NCBI GenBank assembly: GCA_937916845.1
Contig: CALFSK010000005.1
Span: 1-17,308 of the forward strand
Length of the DNA: 17,308 bases
Reading direction: 5' to 3'
From: an uncultured Lactobacillus sp.
Lineage (GTDB): Bacteria > Bacillota > Bacilli > Lactobacillales > Lactobacillaceae
Made by a program: the position numbers and the translations under genes. Below are positions 1-7,452 of the stretch, piece by piece. Below the pieces are notes generated by a model that ran no database searches, was not told where the DNA came from, and was given only the letters and a program-made list of their open reading frames with translations. The first letter of the stretch is position 1; each line of letters begins with the position of its first letter.

Positions 1-439
1 TGGTTTGGGTGGACAAAGAATCAATGACACGATTAACTGCGACTGATGAGACATTGAATTCATCCGCAATATCAGTAACGCTACGGTCTTTGATAAGTCT
101 TAAGATGATCATTTGCTTCGTATCTTCTGATATCTGACAATGTTGTTTAACTAATTATGTTTGTGCGCTAAAAGTATGCTTACAGGATTTACACCGATAA
201 CATTATTTAAGTAATTTTAAGATAATTGGTCGTTCTTTGACTGGGGGCATTCTGACATTAATTAGATTAGTCCCAAAACGTACTACTTCTGGCTGGCCAC
301 AAAGTGGGCAGTTCTTTAAAGGATAGGTCAGTTTAGCGTGAACGACTTGTTTGCTTGGATCGCTGCTATCAATACTAGTACAAATAATATTTGGGTCTTT
401 AATTTGAAGGGTATCTTCGATAAAATGTTTTTGGGACAT
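1..439 (-). pseudogene. ISL3-family transposase, N-terminal part, broken and cut by the window edge
   Basis: Read on the minus strand from the ATG at 439, this gives the zinc-binding N-terminal region of an ISL3-family transposase: a CPLCG motif about 44 residues in, then a second cysteine cluster (CYRCKSC) and a helix-turn-helix-like stretch (RSVTDIADEFNVSSVAVNRV). The reading frame is kept throughout but carries two in-frame TAA codons, at 203-205 and 155-157, so it cannot make a full transposase unless these are read through. The DDE catalytic part would lie left of base 1 and is not seen. The family call rests on the paired cysteine motifs and on the GGCTCT-type end at 561-566. The element is a dead or dying relic at the left border of the capsule locus. 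Confidence 0.8.
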
Positions 440-521
440 CTTTTCTCACTTGCCTTTACTTTTACTTTGGACGGTGCTAGTGGTGTATTGAGGAGATTTG
501 TCCTTTTTATTTTGCATAAAA

Positions 522-555
522 ATTTGGTGTTGATGGATTTCCATCAACACCAAAT
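522..555. repeat. 16-bp perfect inverted repeat, subterminal in the ISL3 relic
   Basis: ATTTGGTGTTGATGGA at 522-537 is exactly complementary to 540-555, with only two bases between the arms. It sits just inside the putative GGCTCT end and upstream of the transposase ATG. It could form a hairpin or cruciform that blocks read-through transcription from the flanks into the transposase or acts in end recognition. The role is inferred; only the repeat is seen. Confidence 0.75.
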
Positions 556-560
556 ATTCT

Positions 561-566
561 AGAGCC
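561..566 (-). repeat. Putative terminal end of the ISL3-family element
   Basis: AGAGCC on the plus strand reads GGCTCT on the minus strand, which is how ISL3-family terminal inverted repeats usually begin. It lies about 120 bases upstream of the transposase start, the expected place for the element's transposase-proximal end. The partner end is outside the window, so this cannot be confirmed here. Confidence 0.5.
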
Positions 567-639
567 AAAATTAGCCATCATTCACGGGTTAGCGCGCACT
601 GAATTAACTAAGGAAGCTTATCTGAAACCGTATGACCAG

Positions 640-872
640 GAATAACTATCAGAAGATGGCAAACTTTTTACGAGCAATCAGGTATTGAAGGATTACAGGA
701 ACGCCATAACTGGACTCGTTATAGCATCGAAACCAAGCAGTAAGCGGTGGTAGCCTATCTAAACAACGAAGGCAGTCTAATTGAAATCAATCACAGATTT
801 GGACTACATGGCAAGCCCCATTTTGAAGACTGGATCAAAAAATTTCAGTATAATGGGATATATAATCGCTAA
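640..872 (+). pseudogene. Degraded IS3-type OrfA-like (helix-turn-helix) transposase fragment
   Basis: One plus-strand frame gives RRWQTFYEQSGIEGLQERHNW, then TRYSIETKQ, a TAG/TAA-type break (TAA), then AVVAYLNNEGSLIEINHRFG and KPHFEDWIKKFQYNG. This pattern (K-x-Y-S at the start, a helix-turn-helix, then W-I-K-K-[FY]-Q) is typical of the OrfA DNA-binding subunit of IS3-family elements, IS150-like group. There is no good start codon, at least one in-frame stop, no leucine-zipper tail and no OrfB in the window, so it is a fragment. Which IS it came from cannot be told from the sequence alone. Confidence 0.55.
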
Positions 873-874
873 TT

Positions 875-929
875 GTTTCAAAGCAAAGTGGCTTTCTCTT
901 TTTTTGAGGACGCCACTTTGCTTTGAAAC
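875..929. repeat. 18-bp perfect inverted repeat, terminator-like hairpin
   Basis: GTTTCAAAGCAAAGTGGC at 875-892 is exactly repeated in inverted form at 912-929, with a 19-base T-rich loop. It lies just after the OrfA-like fragment. It may be a terminator insulating the capsule genes from the IS debris, or a part of the lost element. There is no T tract directly after the stem, so classic Rho-independent termination is not certain. Confidence 0.6.
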
Positions 930-1232
930 GGTCAGTTATTAGGTGCTTACGCATAATCTTGGAATACTCGGAATTAACTAGTACAACGCGTATTCTTACA
1001 CACTAAAGAAACTTCATGATACCCATTCTTCCCACTCTTTAAAGTGATGTATTTTGAATGACAATTAAATTAAGTAAGTTTATTTTATCTGTTAATTTTC
1101 AAACTTGTTCTATTTTATTATATGAATTCTGTAATGATAAGGACCCAATTATTGCTACTTTTTCGAAGCCTCTCCTATACTTGTTATAAAACATTTTAGT
1201 TAAACATTCAGATTAAATCTTGGGGGATTTTT
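930..1232. other. Intergenic stretch before the capsule genes
   Basis: About 300 AT-rich bases without a convincing coding frame. The only signals I can support are the promoter-like pair close to the right end and the ribosome binding site of the next gene. No further IS fragment was recognised. Confidence 0.5.
1152..1181 (+). promoter_or_regulatory. Putative sigma-A promoter for the first glycosyltransferase
   Basis: TTGCTA at 1152-1157 and TATACT at 1176-1181 are separated by 18 bases, close to the vegetative consensus, and lie about 50 bases upstream of the ATG at 1233. A strong GGGGG Shine-Dalgarno core at 1222-1226 follows. No operator-like repeats were seen. Confidence 0.5.
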
Positions 1233-2141
1233 ATGGATAAAATGGCGTGTGTGATTGTGACTTACAATCGTAAAGAACTAGTGGTAGAAGCTTTAAAAAG
1301 TGTTTTGAATCAAAGCATGGTACCAGAATATATATTTGTAGTGGATAATGCCTCTACCAATGGGGTTTCTGAGATTCTTCACCAAAATTTTGATTTTGAT
1401 CAGCAGCATTTGTACTATTATCGCAATTCAAAGAATCTTGGGGGAGCAGCTGGTTTTTCAAAAGGTATTAGTTTAGCACTAAAAACAGATTGCACATGGG
1501 TATCTGTATCCGATGATGATGCTATTTTCCGCCCAAAGTATTTTGCAGCGTTACGACGAGCTATCAAGGAATATCCGCAACAAAAGGTTCTTTCAGGATC
1601 TGTTTTATTACCGAATGGTAAGCATGATAAGTTGCATCGAGAAATTATCACTAATAATATTACCTTAACTACACGGCCGGTAGAAGAAGGACTGTATGTA
1701 CATGATTTTTATTATGACATATTTTCGTTTGTAGGTGTTCTTATAAATCGTGAAGTACTTGAAAAAATTGGCTTACCAGAGAAAAAGTATTTTATTCGGT
1801 TCGATGATTTTGAATATGCTTTGCGGGCACGCAAATTTGGCCAATTTTTAAATGTTCATGACGCACAAATACTGCATAAGACTAGCTATACTAGAGCTGC
1901 AATTTCACCATGGAAAGAATACTATGTCATGCGTAACCGAATTGCATCGTTATTTAAGCATAGTGGTAAAAATCTAACAACTAAGTGGTATTGTCGCCAA
2001 TTTTTTTGTCGTAAATTATTAGCTATTGGATTATTTAGGAGTCGTTGGGGACAGGCATTACCTTTAATAAAGGCATATATTGCTGGTTACCGTGATGGTT
2101 GGCGAAACCATTTAGGATGCAATCCAAATTATTTGCCATAA
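1233..2141 (+). CDS. GT2-family glycosyltransferase, galactofuranosyl/rhamnosyl-transferase-like (probably Cps3A)
   Basis: A 302-residue GT-A fold glycosyltransferase that should add one sugar from a nucleotide donor to the lipid-linked capsule repeat unit on the inner membrane face. The N-terminal nucleotide-binding strand reads VTYNRKE (9-15), followed by VVDNAST (36-42), the NLGGAAGF motif (68-75), the metal-binding acidic cluster SDDDA (93-97) and a likely catalytic DDFEY (191-195). The NxGGAxGF plus DD[FC]EY combination is shared with GlfT2-like galactofuranosyltransferases and some rhamnosyltransferases (COG1216). There is no membrane segment, but the C-terminal third is basic, suiting membrane association. 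It lies 27 bases before a paralogue in the same operon. The neighbouring glf pseudogene points to galactofuranose as donor sugar, an inference. The cps3A name is from memory of the L. plantarum locus. Confidence 0.85.
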   Translation: MDKMACVIVTYNRKELVVEALKSVLNQSMVPEYIFVVDNASTNGVSEILHQNFDFDQQHLYYYRNSKNLGGAAGFSKGISLALKTDCTWVSVSDDDAIFRPKYFAALRRAIKEYPQQKVLSGSVLLPNGKHDKLHREIITNNITLTTRPVEEGLYVHDFYYDIFSFVGVLINREVLEKIGLPEKKYFIRFDDFEYALRARKFGQFLNVHDAQILHKTSYTRAAISPWKEYYVMRNRIASLFKHSGKNLTTKWYCRQFFCRKLLAIGLFRSRWGQALPLIKAYIAGYRDGWRNHLGCNPNYLP

Positions 2142-2168
2142 ATTAGAAAATTTCTGGAGGTATAAAAA

Positions 2169-3101
2169 ATGAGATATGGATCAATTGTAGTGACCTTTAA
2201 TCGTAAAGAGTTACTTTTAGAAGCATTGACAAGCCTATTGAATCAAAATATTGCACCGACTAAAATTATTCTGATTGATAATCACTCTACAGATGGTACC
2301 AAAGCAATGTTAGATGAGCATTGTTTACTCAGCAATCCAATAATTGATTATCGGTATCTTGAAAAAAATATCGGAGGTGCAGGAGGTTTTGCTCTTGGAA
2401 TGGAAATTGCGAGAGCAAATCTTGAACTGGATTGGATCTCACTTTCAGATGATGATGCTATCTTTAATCCAGACTATTTTGAAAAATTAATTCGATTTCA
2501 AGAAAACCATCATGAACGATTAATATTAACCGGTAGTGTATATGTTACAGATGGGCGTTTACAAGCGGATCAGCGGTGTCGATTCAGTGATTGGGGAACT
2601 TTTCGGGGTGTCGAAGTTCCTATCAGTGAATATAAGCAAAATTTTGAGTTTGATCAATACACTTTTTGCGGTGTTTTTATGAGTTTAGATGTTATCCGGG
2701 CAGTTGGTATTGCAGATGCTGGTTTCTTTATTTGGTGGGATGATTGTGAATATGCAATTCGGACATCGAAGTTATCTAAACCGGTAAATGTAAGTGCGGC
2801 TAAGTTAATCCATAAGACGGAAATTCCATCGATTGACATGAAAGATAAATTTGTTGCTGATTGGCGAATTTATTATGGCAATCGTAATCGAATGATTACG
2901 ATTCGCCGCTGGACAAAGCGACCGTTGATTAGTTTTGCTTGGTTAATTTATTTTTATGGCCGTTTTGTATTGCGTCTTTTTGGTTCACGTTATCGTGGGC
3001 ATAGAAAGATGATTATTCGTGCTTACACAGAAGCGTTACGCGATGCTGCTATAAACAAGGAAGGGCTGAATCCAAATTTTATGCCCGGGCAAAAGTTCTA
3101 G
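2169..3101 (+). CDS. GT2-family glycosyltransferase, galactofuranosyl-transferase-like (probably Cps3B)
   Basis: A 310-residue glycosyltransferase paralogous to the gene before it: the same VTFNRKE start, LIDNHSTDGT, NIGGAGGF and SDDDA (about 93-97) motifs and a WWDDCEY catalytic-region motif near residue 190, then a basic C-terminal third with FMPG at the end. It should be cytoplasmic and act on the undecaprenyl-linked repeat unit. The start is backed by TGGAGG at 2155-2160, 8 bases before the ATG. The NIGGAGGF form is particularly like GlfT2-type Galf transferases, and a mutated UDP-galactopyranose mutase follows directly, so UDP-Galf is the most likely donor. Two adjacent paralogues could add two successive residues or different linkages. 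The exact sugar and linkage cannot be read from the sequence. Confidence 0.85.
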   Translation: MRYGSIVVTFNRKELLLEALTSLLNQNIAPTKIILIDNHSTDGTKAMLDEHCLLSNPIIDYRYLEKNIGGAGGFALGMEIARANLELDWISLSDDDAIFNPDYFEKLIRFQENHHERLILTGSVYVTDGRLQADQRCRFSDWGTFRGVEVPISEYKQNFEFDQYTFCGVFMSLDVIRAVGIADAGFFIWWDDCEYAIRTSKLSKPVNVSAAKLIHKTEIPSIDMKDKFVADWRIYYGNRNRMITIRRWTKRPLISFAWLIYFYGRFVLRLFGSRYRGHRKMIIRAYTEALRDAAINKEGLNPNFMPGQKF

Positions 3102-3339
3102 TTATAATTTACGAGCTTATTTTTTTCAGACTGGCATGGTGAATAATTTTCCTTCCCAAAAAGTTATTGATATCTTCAAAAATTAATAATCTGAACATTC
3201 AGGCGGGTAGATGATAATTAAAAATATTAATTTAAGTCAATGGCTAAGCAAAAAGTTACAAATGAAACCGTGTGTTTTGAATCATTTAAGCAAGGCTTGT
3301 TTGGCATAATCCATCTAAAAAAAGATTAACCTGAAGATA
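3102..3339. other. AT-rich spacer, possible unrecognised relic
   Basis: No intact gene. Short open stretches occur, for example around 3215-3310, but are broken by stops and I cannot match them to a family. Given the pseudogene that follows, this may be the remains of another capsule gene. Confidence 0.35.
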
Positions 3340-4429
3340 ATGAAAATGAGTGGAAAATTTGATCATCTAGTGGCAGTCGTTGGACTTTTGGTGCAGTATT
3401 CACGTATGAAGTGGCGTTAAAATAAAAAAAGTTAAAGTAATCGAGAAGTACAAGCACATTTCCGGTAATGTTTATACGAAAAATATTACTGGAATTCAGC
3501 TTCACTAATATGGGGTGCATATTTTTTTGTATTTCTGTCCTTGAAATATGGGACTATGCTTAATCGGCTTACTGAATTCAATCGGTATGCCAACACTCCA
3601 GTAACTAACTATCATAACGAAATGTATAACTTATTGTTCAATATGAATATTTTAAATAATCTTTGGGATATTCAAGCTTCACAAGAAACTGGTGAAAAAT
3701 TCAAGTACAGCGGGAAGGAGCACATATTAATGGTTAGCTTTGTAACTTGGAAAACCAAGTAATTACTTCAATTAGAACCGAGATTTAAGGGCCACATCGA
3801 ATAAAGTGGGTCAAAAAAATACCCGTATTCATTATTCGGCCATAACCAGTTTGTCACATTCGTGATAATGATTACATCAATAGAATTCATTAGAAAATTC
3901 TAATTTGTAGTCATGCTGAGATTGTGCCAAGCTACCGGACCACTTTAACAGTGACCTTGAAACTGATGTGGACCTCTTTGACTGTAAGTTCTAACCTTCG
4001 GCTAATTACCCGAAGATTTTTTGTATGGAAATGGTTGACCCATTTTTAATTGTCAGTTAGGTGAATTTGCATATCAGGTACTTCGCTTTGAAACTGAGAT
4101 GTTACCAGTGGATAATTATCAAGGTAACGTAGTGATTAATTATACGGATATCGAGATACCGTATAATTGGATTATTGAATACAAATATTTTGAATCTTTG
4201 TACGAGCAATGGTTACCAAAGAATACCCTTGAATTGAAAATAGGGGCGCACTTTACTATTCGATTAACAATCATAGCAATAGCGTATATAGACAATCTGC
4301 TAGGCTGGTAGCAGGGAAAAATAAATTATTTTCGATAGTCGCATAGTACAATACCGCAATTATGATATCCATCAAGTAATCAATGCTGCTTTAGGTGCGA
4401 TTAAGGTGGAATCTAAAATCAAAAAATAA
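3340..4429 (+). pseudogene. glf: UDP-galactopyranose mutase (Glf) pseudogene
   Basis: Pieces of Glf appear in the right order across three frames: an N-terminal MSGKFDHLVAVVG from about 3346; GAVFTYEVALK then KVKVIEKY after a frameshift; HISGNVYTKNITGIQLH (3455-3505), an in-frame TAA at 3506-3508, then YGVHIF; NRLTEFNRYANTPVTNYHNE and LLFNMN (from 3553); PVFIIRP with a stop, then PV (about 3832-3860); a frameshifted GEFAYQVLRFETEMLPVDNY; NVVINYTDIEIPYNWIIEYKYF (about 4126-4191, stated in parts: NVVINYTDIEIPY, NWIIEYKYF); and YRNYDIHQVINAALGAIK before a final TAA at 4427-4429. Intact Glf is an FAD flavoenzyme converting UDP-Galp to UDP-Galf. Here the GxGxxG nucleotide-binding loop is deleted, and a central segment appears shortened. 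The length, about 1.09 kb, is near the usual 1.1 kb. Open segments at 3541-3762 and 4099-4311 are fragments of it, not separate genes. Confidence 0.85.
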
Positions 4430-4436
4430 AGATTGA

Positions 4437-5573
4437 ATGAGAGAAGCCATGAGGAAAAGAATAGCATTTATTATTGGATCTGCTAGTCTCCTGCTTGTTT
4501 TAATTGGATATGAGTTCTATGCCCAGAGTATTCAAGGTGGCCAGGATACTTTAGTCAGTATTTATCAAAATGATGAGAACGGTACACCAATTAATTCACC
4601 ATCACCAATTAAGCTAGTCAGGAAGGCAGGCCATCGTAATCCGTTTAGACCTGAAATCTCAGGATACGTTTTGACGACTTATAACCCGCTAGGCAATTTA
4701 ATACCACGTAAGAATCAGACGGTCAGATTACGTTATCGTTCGGCGTTAACAAAGGTAGAGCTGCGAGATCGGTTAGCCGAGGCTAATTATTGGCAGGTTG
4801 GGACACAAAATGTCACAACCCCTATATTTAATGCGACTCAATCTCTGAAAGGCGGCAGGCTAGTTGGACGAATAAGTACAAGCCGTGATGGTACTTACTG
4901 GAGTAAATTGCCAATTAGTTATCCGAATGAAACGATGCGGAGGCCAACGTTTGTGTATCAAAATAACCGGTTAACAATATTTGATCAGAAACGCTTTTAT
5001 GAGACGACGGACTTTCACAGTTGGGAGACGCATAGATTAAGTCTTAAGAGTAATAGATTTTCTGCCGGTCGTTTACAAACGGTTATTAACACGCCACACT
5101 CAGGTGCATTTATTGTAGTTCAAGGAACGGATAAGAAAACTCAAAAGCCACGACTATATTATGGTAGGTGGCACGATTTGCGGCGTGAAGTGAGTGTCTG
5201 GAAGAAGCTGAAGGTTAACTCGATAAGGATGTCGACAGAATTGGAAATGAATCGAATTGGATCACAGTACTATTTGTTAGAGCAACAAGGTAGATATATT
5301 CAAGTTCTCCATGCGGAGCATTTAAGTGAGAAATTCAAAAAAATCACTAAACTAAAACTGACGGTGACTAAGAAACATACCATAAATTCATTGAACTTGG
5401 TTACAAATCATAAACAATTACGCTTGTTTTTCAATGTTGTTGATCGTGATGGAGTTCAACTGGGAACCTATTACCAGGATTTTAAGACAGATTTAACGCC
5501 ATCAGGGCAGCCAAGAAAGCTATCGGCAGACTATCTGTGGACTAGTTTTGAGATGACTGAAATGAAAAGGTAG
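4437..5573 (+). CDS. Membrane-anchored extracellular beta-propeller-like protein of unknown function
   Basis: A 378-residue protein with one N-terminal hydrophobic segment (about 8-24, IAFIIGSASLLLVLIGY) after a basic start, so it is probably a type II membrane protein with its bulk outside the cell. The outer part contains recurring short units that end in an aromatic/strand pattern: STSRDGTYWSKLPI, YETTDFHSWETHRLSL, YYGRWHDLRREVSVWKKLKV, HAEHLSEKFKKITKLKL. The first resembles an Asp-box or GH43-type SxDGxxW turn, and together they suggest a five-bladed beta-propeller. I do not recognise the family and see no certain catalytic residues. It opens the Wzz/Wzy block, with 4 bases to the next gene, so it may modify, bind or hydrolyse capsule polymer at the surface. 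The start is uncertain: both ATG 4437 and ATG 4449 have weak ribosome binding sites. Confidence 0.75.
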   Translation: MREAMRKRIAFIIGSASLLLVLIGYEFYAQSIQGGQDTLVSIYQNDENGTPINSPSPIKLVRKAGHRNPFRPEISGYVLTTYNPLGNLIPRKNQTVRLRYRSALTKVELRDRLAEANYWQVGTQNVTTPIFNATQSLKGGRLVGRISTSRDGTYWSKLPISYPNETMRRPTFVYQNNRLTIFDQKRFYETTDFHSWETHRLSLKSNRFSAGRLQTVINTPHSGAFIVVQGTDKKTQKPRLYYGRWHDLRREVSVWKKLKVNSIRMSTELEMNRIGSQYYLLEQQGRYIQVLHAEHLSEKFKKITKLKLTVTKKHTINSLNLVTNHKQLRLFFNVVDRDGVQLGTYYQDFKTDLTPSGQPRKLSADYLWTSFEMTEMKR

Positions 5574-5577
5574 TGGG

Positions 5578-6201
5578 GTGAGAAATCGCGATATGAAGTA
5601 TCAAGCAAAGGAGCGTTTACGGATAGCATGGCGCTGGTTACCATTAGAAATGCTAATAATGATTATTTGTATAGGGCTTGGTTGGGGATTGGCAAAGTTG
5701 ATGAGCAAACCTGTCTATCAAGGTCGAGTCGATATTGAGATAAAGCGACGGCTACCAAAAAATACAAGTGCTAAGAGGCGCCATGAACAATTGAAAAAAG
5801 ATATTGAAAATGTCGGTCAATTTAGTGTCATGCCCCACCAAGGTGGTGTGTTGTACCAAGCAAGTGAGTATGCGTATACGCACTTTGGTATTTGGCAACC
5901 CATTCAGGATTTAAGTGAATCAGTTACCGCAGAACCCGTTAAGGATGCTCCGGTGCTTCGGATTACCGTTGTCAGTACTTCAAGGACAATTGCAAGGGAA
6001 AATAGACAAGCATTTAAGACTGTGACGTTGCAACCGTTGAAATCTTTGCCACATTACAAAGCATCAGTCATTCGTCAATCAACTCTTAAAGTGATAAGTC
6101 CCATGCTCAAGCCAATGATTAAGTTTACGGCAGTCGTTGGATTGGGTTTAGCAACTATTTTGCCTTACGTTGTTGATTTTGTACGTGAAAGAGGCGTGTG
6201 A
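5578..6201 (+). CDS. Wzz/CpsC-like polysaccharide chain-length protein
   Basis: A 207-residue membrane protein with the topology of the chain-length determinant family: a transmembrane segment near residues 21-41 (LEMLIMIICIGLGWGLAKLM), an outer segment starting with the typical VYQGRVDIEI strand, a polar middle region, and a second transmembrane segment close to the C-terminus (about 178-198). It is expected to set polymer length with the adjacent Wzy-like protein. It lacks any C-terminal tyrosine-kinase part, and no BY-kinase gene is nearby, so it would work without the usual phosphoregulation or with a kinase encoded elsewhere. Start: the GTG at 5578 has AAAAGG 7 bases upstream. The in-frame ATG at 5593 (202 residues) has GGGGTGAG upstream and is a real alternative. 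Confidence 0.7.
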   Translation: MRNRDMKYQAKERLRIAWRWLPLEMLIMIICIGLGWGLAKLMSKPVYQGRVDIEIKRRLPKNTSAKRRHEQLKKDIENVGQFSVMPHQGGVLYQASEYAYTHFGIWQPIQDLSESVTAEPVKDAPVLRITVVSTSRTIARENRQAFKTVTLQPLKSLPHYKASVIRQSTLKVISPMLKPMIKFTAVVGLGLATILPYVVDFVRERGV

Positions 6202-6204
6202 AAT

Positions 6205-7425
6205 ATGTTTCAGCAAACTAGCAACAAGTTACGTTCCCAGCAACAGTTCATCTATTTAGCAGTGTTGATAGTATATCTGGCCTCTGTGACAATTAATACT
6301 ACGACATTTTATAGCTACTATCCGCACAGGATTGCAATGGTAATTCAACTTTTAACTGCATGTTTGATGTTAGGAAAAATCATTTTTCTTGATGAACTAA
6401 CGATGAAACAGATTGTTACTGAAGTAGGAATGCTCTGTTTGATATTAATTGTGACATTGATTTCGAGTGCACACTATTTAATCACTACGGTGCTCCTATT
6501 AATGGGAGCTCGGGGTGTTGATTTTAGATGTATTCTAAGGACTTATCTGGTCGTTGTAGGAGGAATTTTACTGGTTGCTTTTATTGCGGCAATGTTTGGT
6601 ATTATTAAAAATATTACGTTCGTGACGAATGACGGTTTGCGGCAGTCTTTTGGCGTGGTTTATACAACGGATTTTGCTGCCCATATTTTTTATTTGAGCT
6701 GTGCTTTTCTGTATTTGAAGGCACGCTATTTTAAGTTGGTTGATTTGATCCCGGTTGTGTTGGGCTTGTGGATGATTTACTATTACACGCATACGATGAC
6801 AGATGTCATTGCTATGATAGTGTTGCTGATTGCTTACATTAGCTATATCTATCGGAGACAATTTGAGAGAGTGAAATTAGTAACGGTCGGCTTGCGATAT
6901 AATTTTTTGGCGCTGCCAGTGATTGCTATTTTAATTATCTGGTTAACGGCGGTTTTTAGTTTTAACGATCGTATCTCTCGTTTTCTAAATGACCTATTAT
7001 CGACGCGGTTAGCGTTAGGAAATAACGGATTGTTAGCATATGGAATAAAATTATTTGGCCAACCATTGATTCCTATGAATGGCTGGGGCGGCAATCGTGT
7101 TAACGTATTTACTGACGGTCTCGGTGTAACTACCTATTTTTTTATCGATTCTTCTTTTCTAAATATGTTGATTTCGTATGGATTACTGCTTACCTTAGTC
7201 GTTATTATTGGTTTAACAATTTTTCTATTTTTACGAACGAAAAAAAATGATTACTTATTACCAATGATTTTTTTAGCTATAGCAATCTGTAGTGCGTTCG
7301 ATCAACATTTTCTTGAAGTGACCTATAATATTTTCTTCTTAGCTGTCTTGGCTGAATTGCCCCGTTATCGGACAGCTCTTGGGCCGGTGTTTGATCAACC
7401 AGTTGTCTATAAAAAAGTCGCTTAA
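6205..7425 (+). CDS. Wzy-like polysaccharide polymerase, multi-spanning membrane protein
   Basis: A 406-residue very hydrophobic protein with roughly ten to twelve membrane-spanning segments. It has a larger loop around residues 280-315 (GIKLFGQPLIPMNGWGGNRVN) before the last group of helices, and a short charged tail. This is the layout of Wzy/EpsG-type O-antigen and capsule polymerases, which join undecaprenyl-linked repeat units on the outer face of the membrane. These proteins have little sequence conservation, so the call rests on topology, the outer loop and position directly after a Wzz-like gene (3-base gap) in a cluster that otherwise has no polymerase. The GGAGGxG-free start has a weak site (GAGGCGTG) shortly upstream, consistent with translational coupling. 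Confidence 0.75.
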   Translation: MFQQTSNKLRSQQQFIYLAVLIVYLASVTINTTTFYSYYPHRIAMVIQLLTACLMLGKIIFLDELTMKQIVTEVGMLCLILIVTLISSAHYLITTVLLLMGARGVDFRCILRTYLVVVGGILLVAFIAAMFGIIKNITFVTNDGLRQSFGVVYTTDFAAHIFYLSCAFLYLKARYFKLVDLIPVVLGLWMIYYYTHTMTDVIAMIVLLIAYISYIYRRQFERVKLVTVGLRYNFLALPVIAILIIWLTAVFSFNDRISRFLNDLLSTRLALGNNGLLAYGIKLFGQPLIPMNGWGGNRVNVFTDGLGVTTYFFIDSSFLNMLISYGLLLTLVVIIGLTIFLFLRTKKNDYLLPMIFLAIAICSAFDQHFLEVTYNIFFLAVLAELPRYRTALGPVFDQPVVYKKVA

Positions 7426-7452
7426 TTAAATGGAGGGGTGGGAGGTATAAAA

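Noticed and set aside
338..562. Plus-strand open frame of 74 codons
   Set aside because: It is antisense to the ISL3 transposase relic and runs through the subterminal hairpin; no ribosome binding site or family resemblance.
3326..3520. Minus-strand open frame of 64 codons
   Set aside because: It is antisense to the 5' part of the glf pseudogene, where the plus strand shows family similarity.
6568..7094. Two minus-strand open frames of 81-97 codons
   Set aside because: They are shadows of the hydrophobic polymerase gene; no ribosome binding sites and biased composition.
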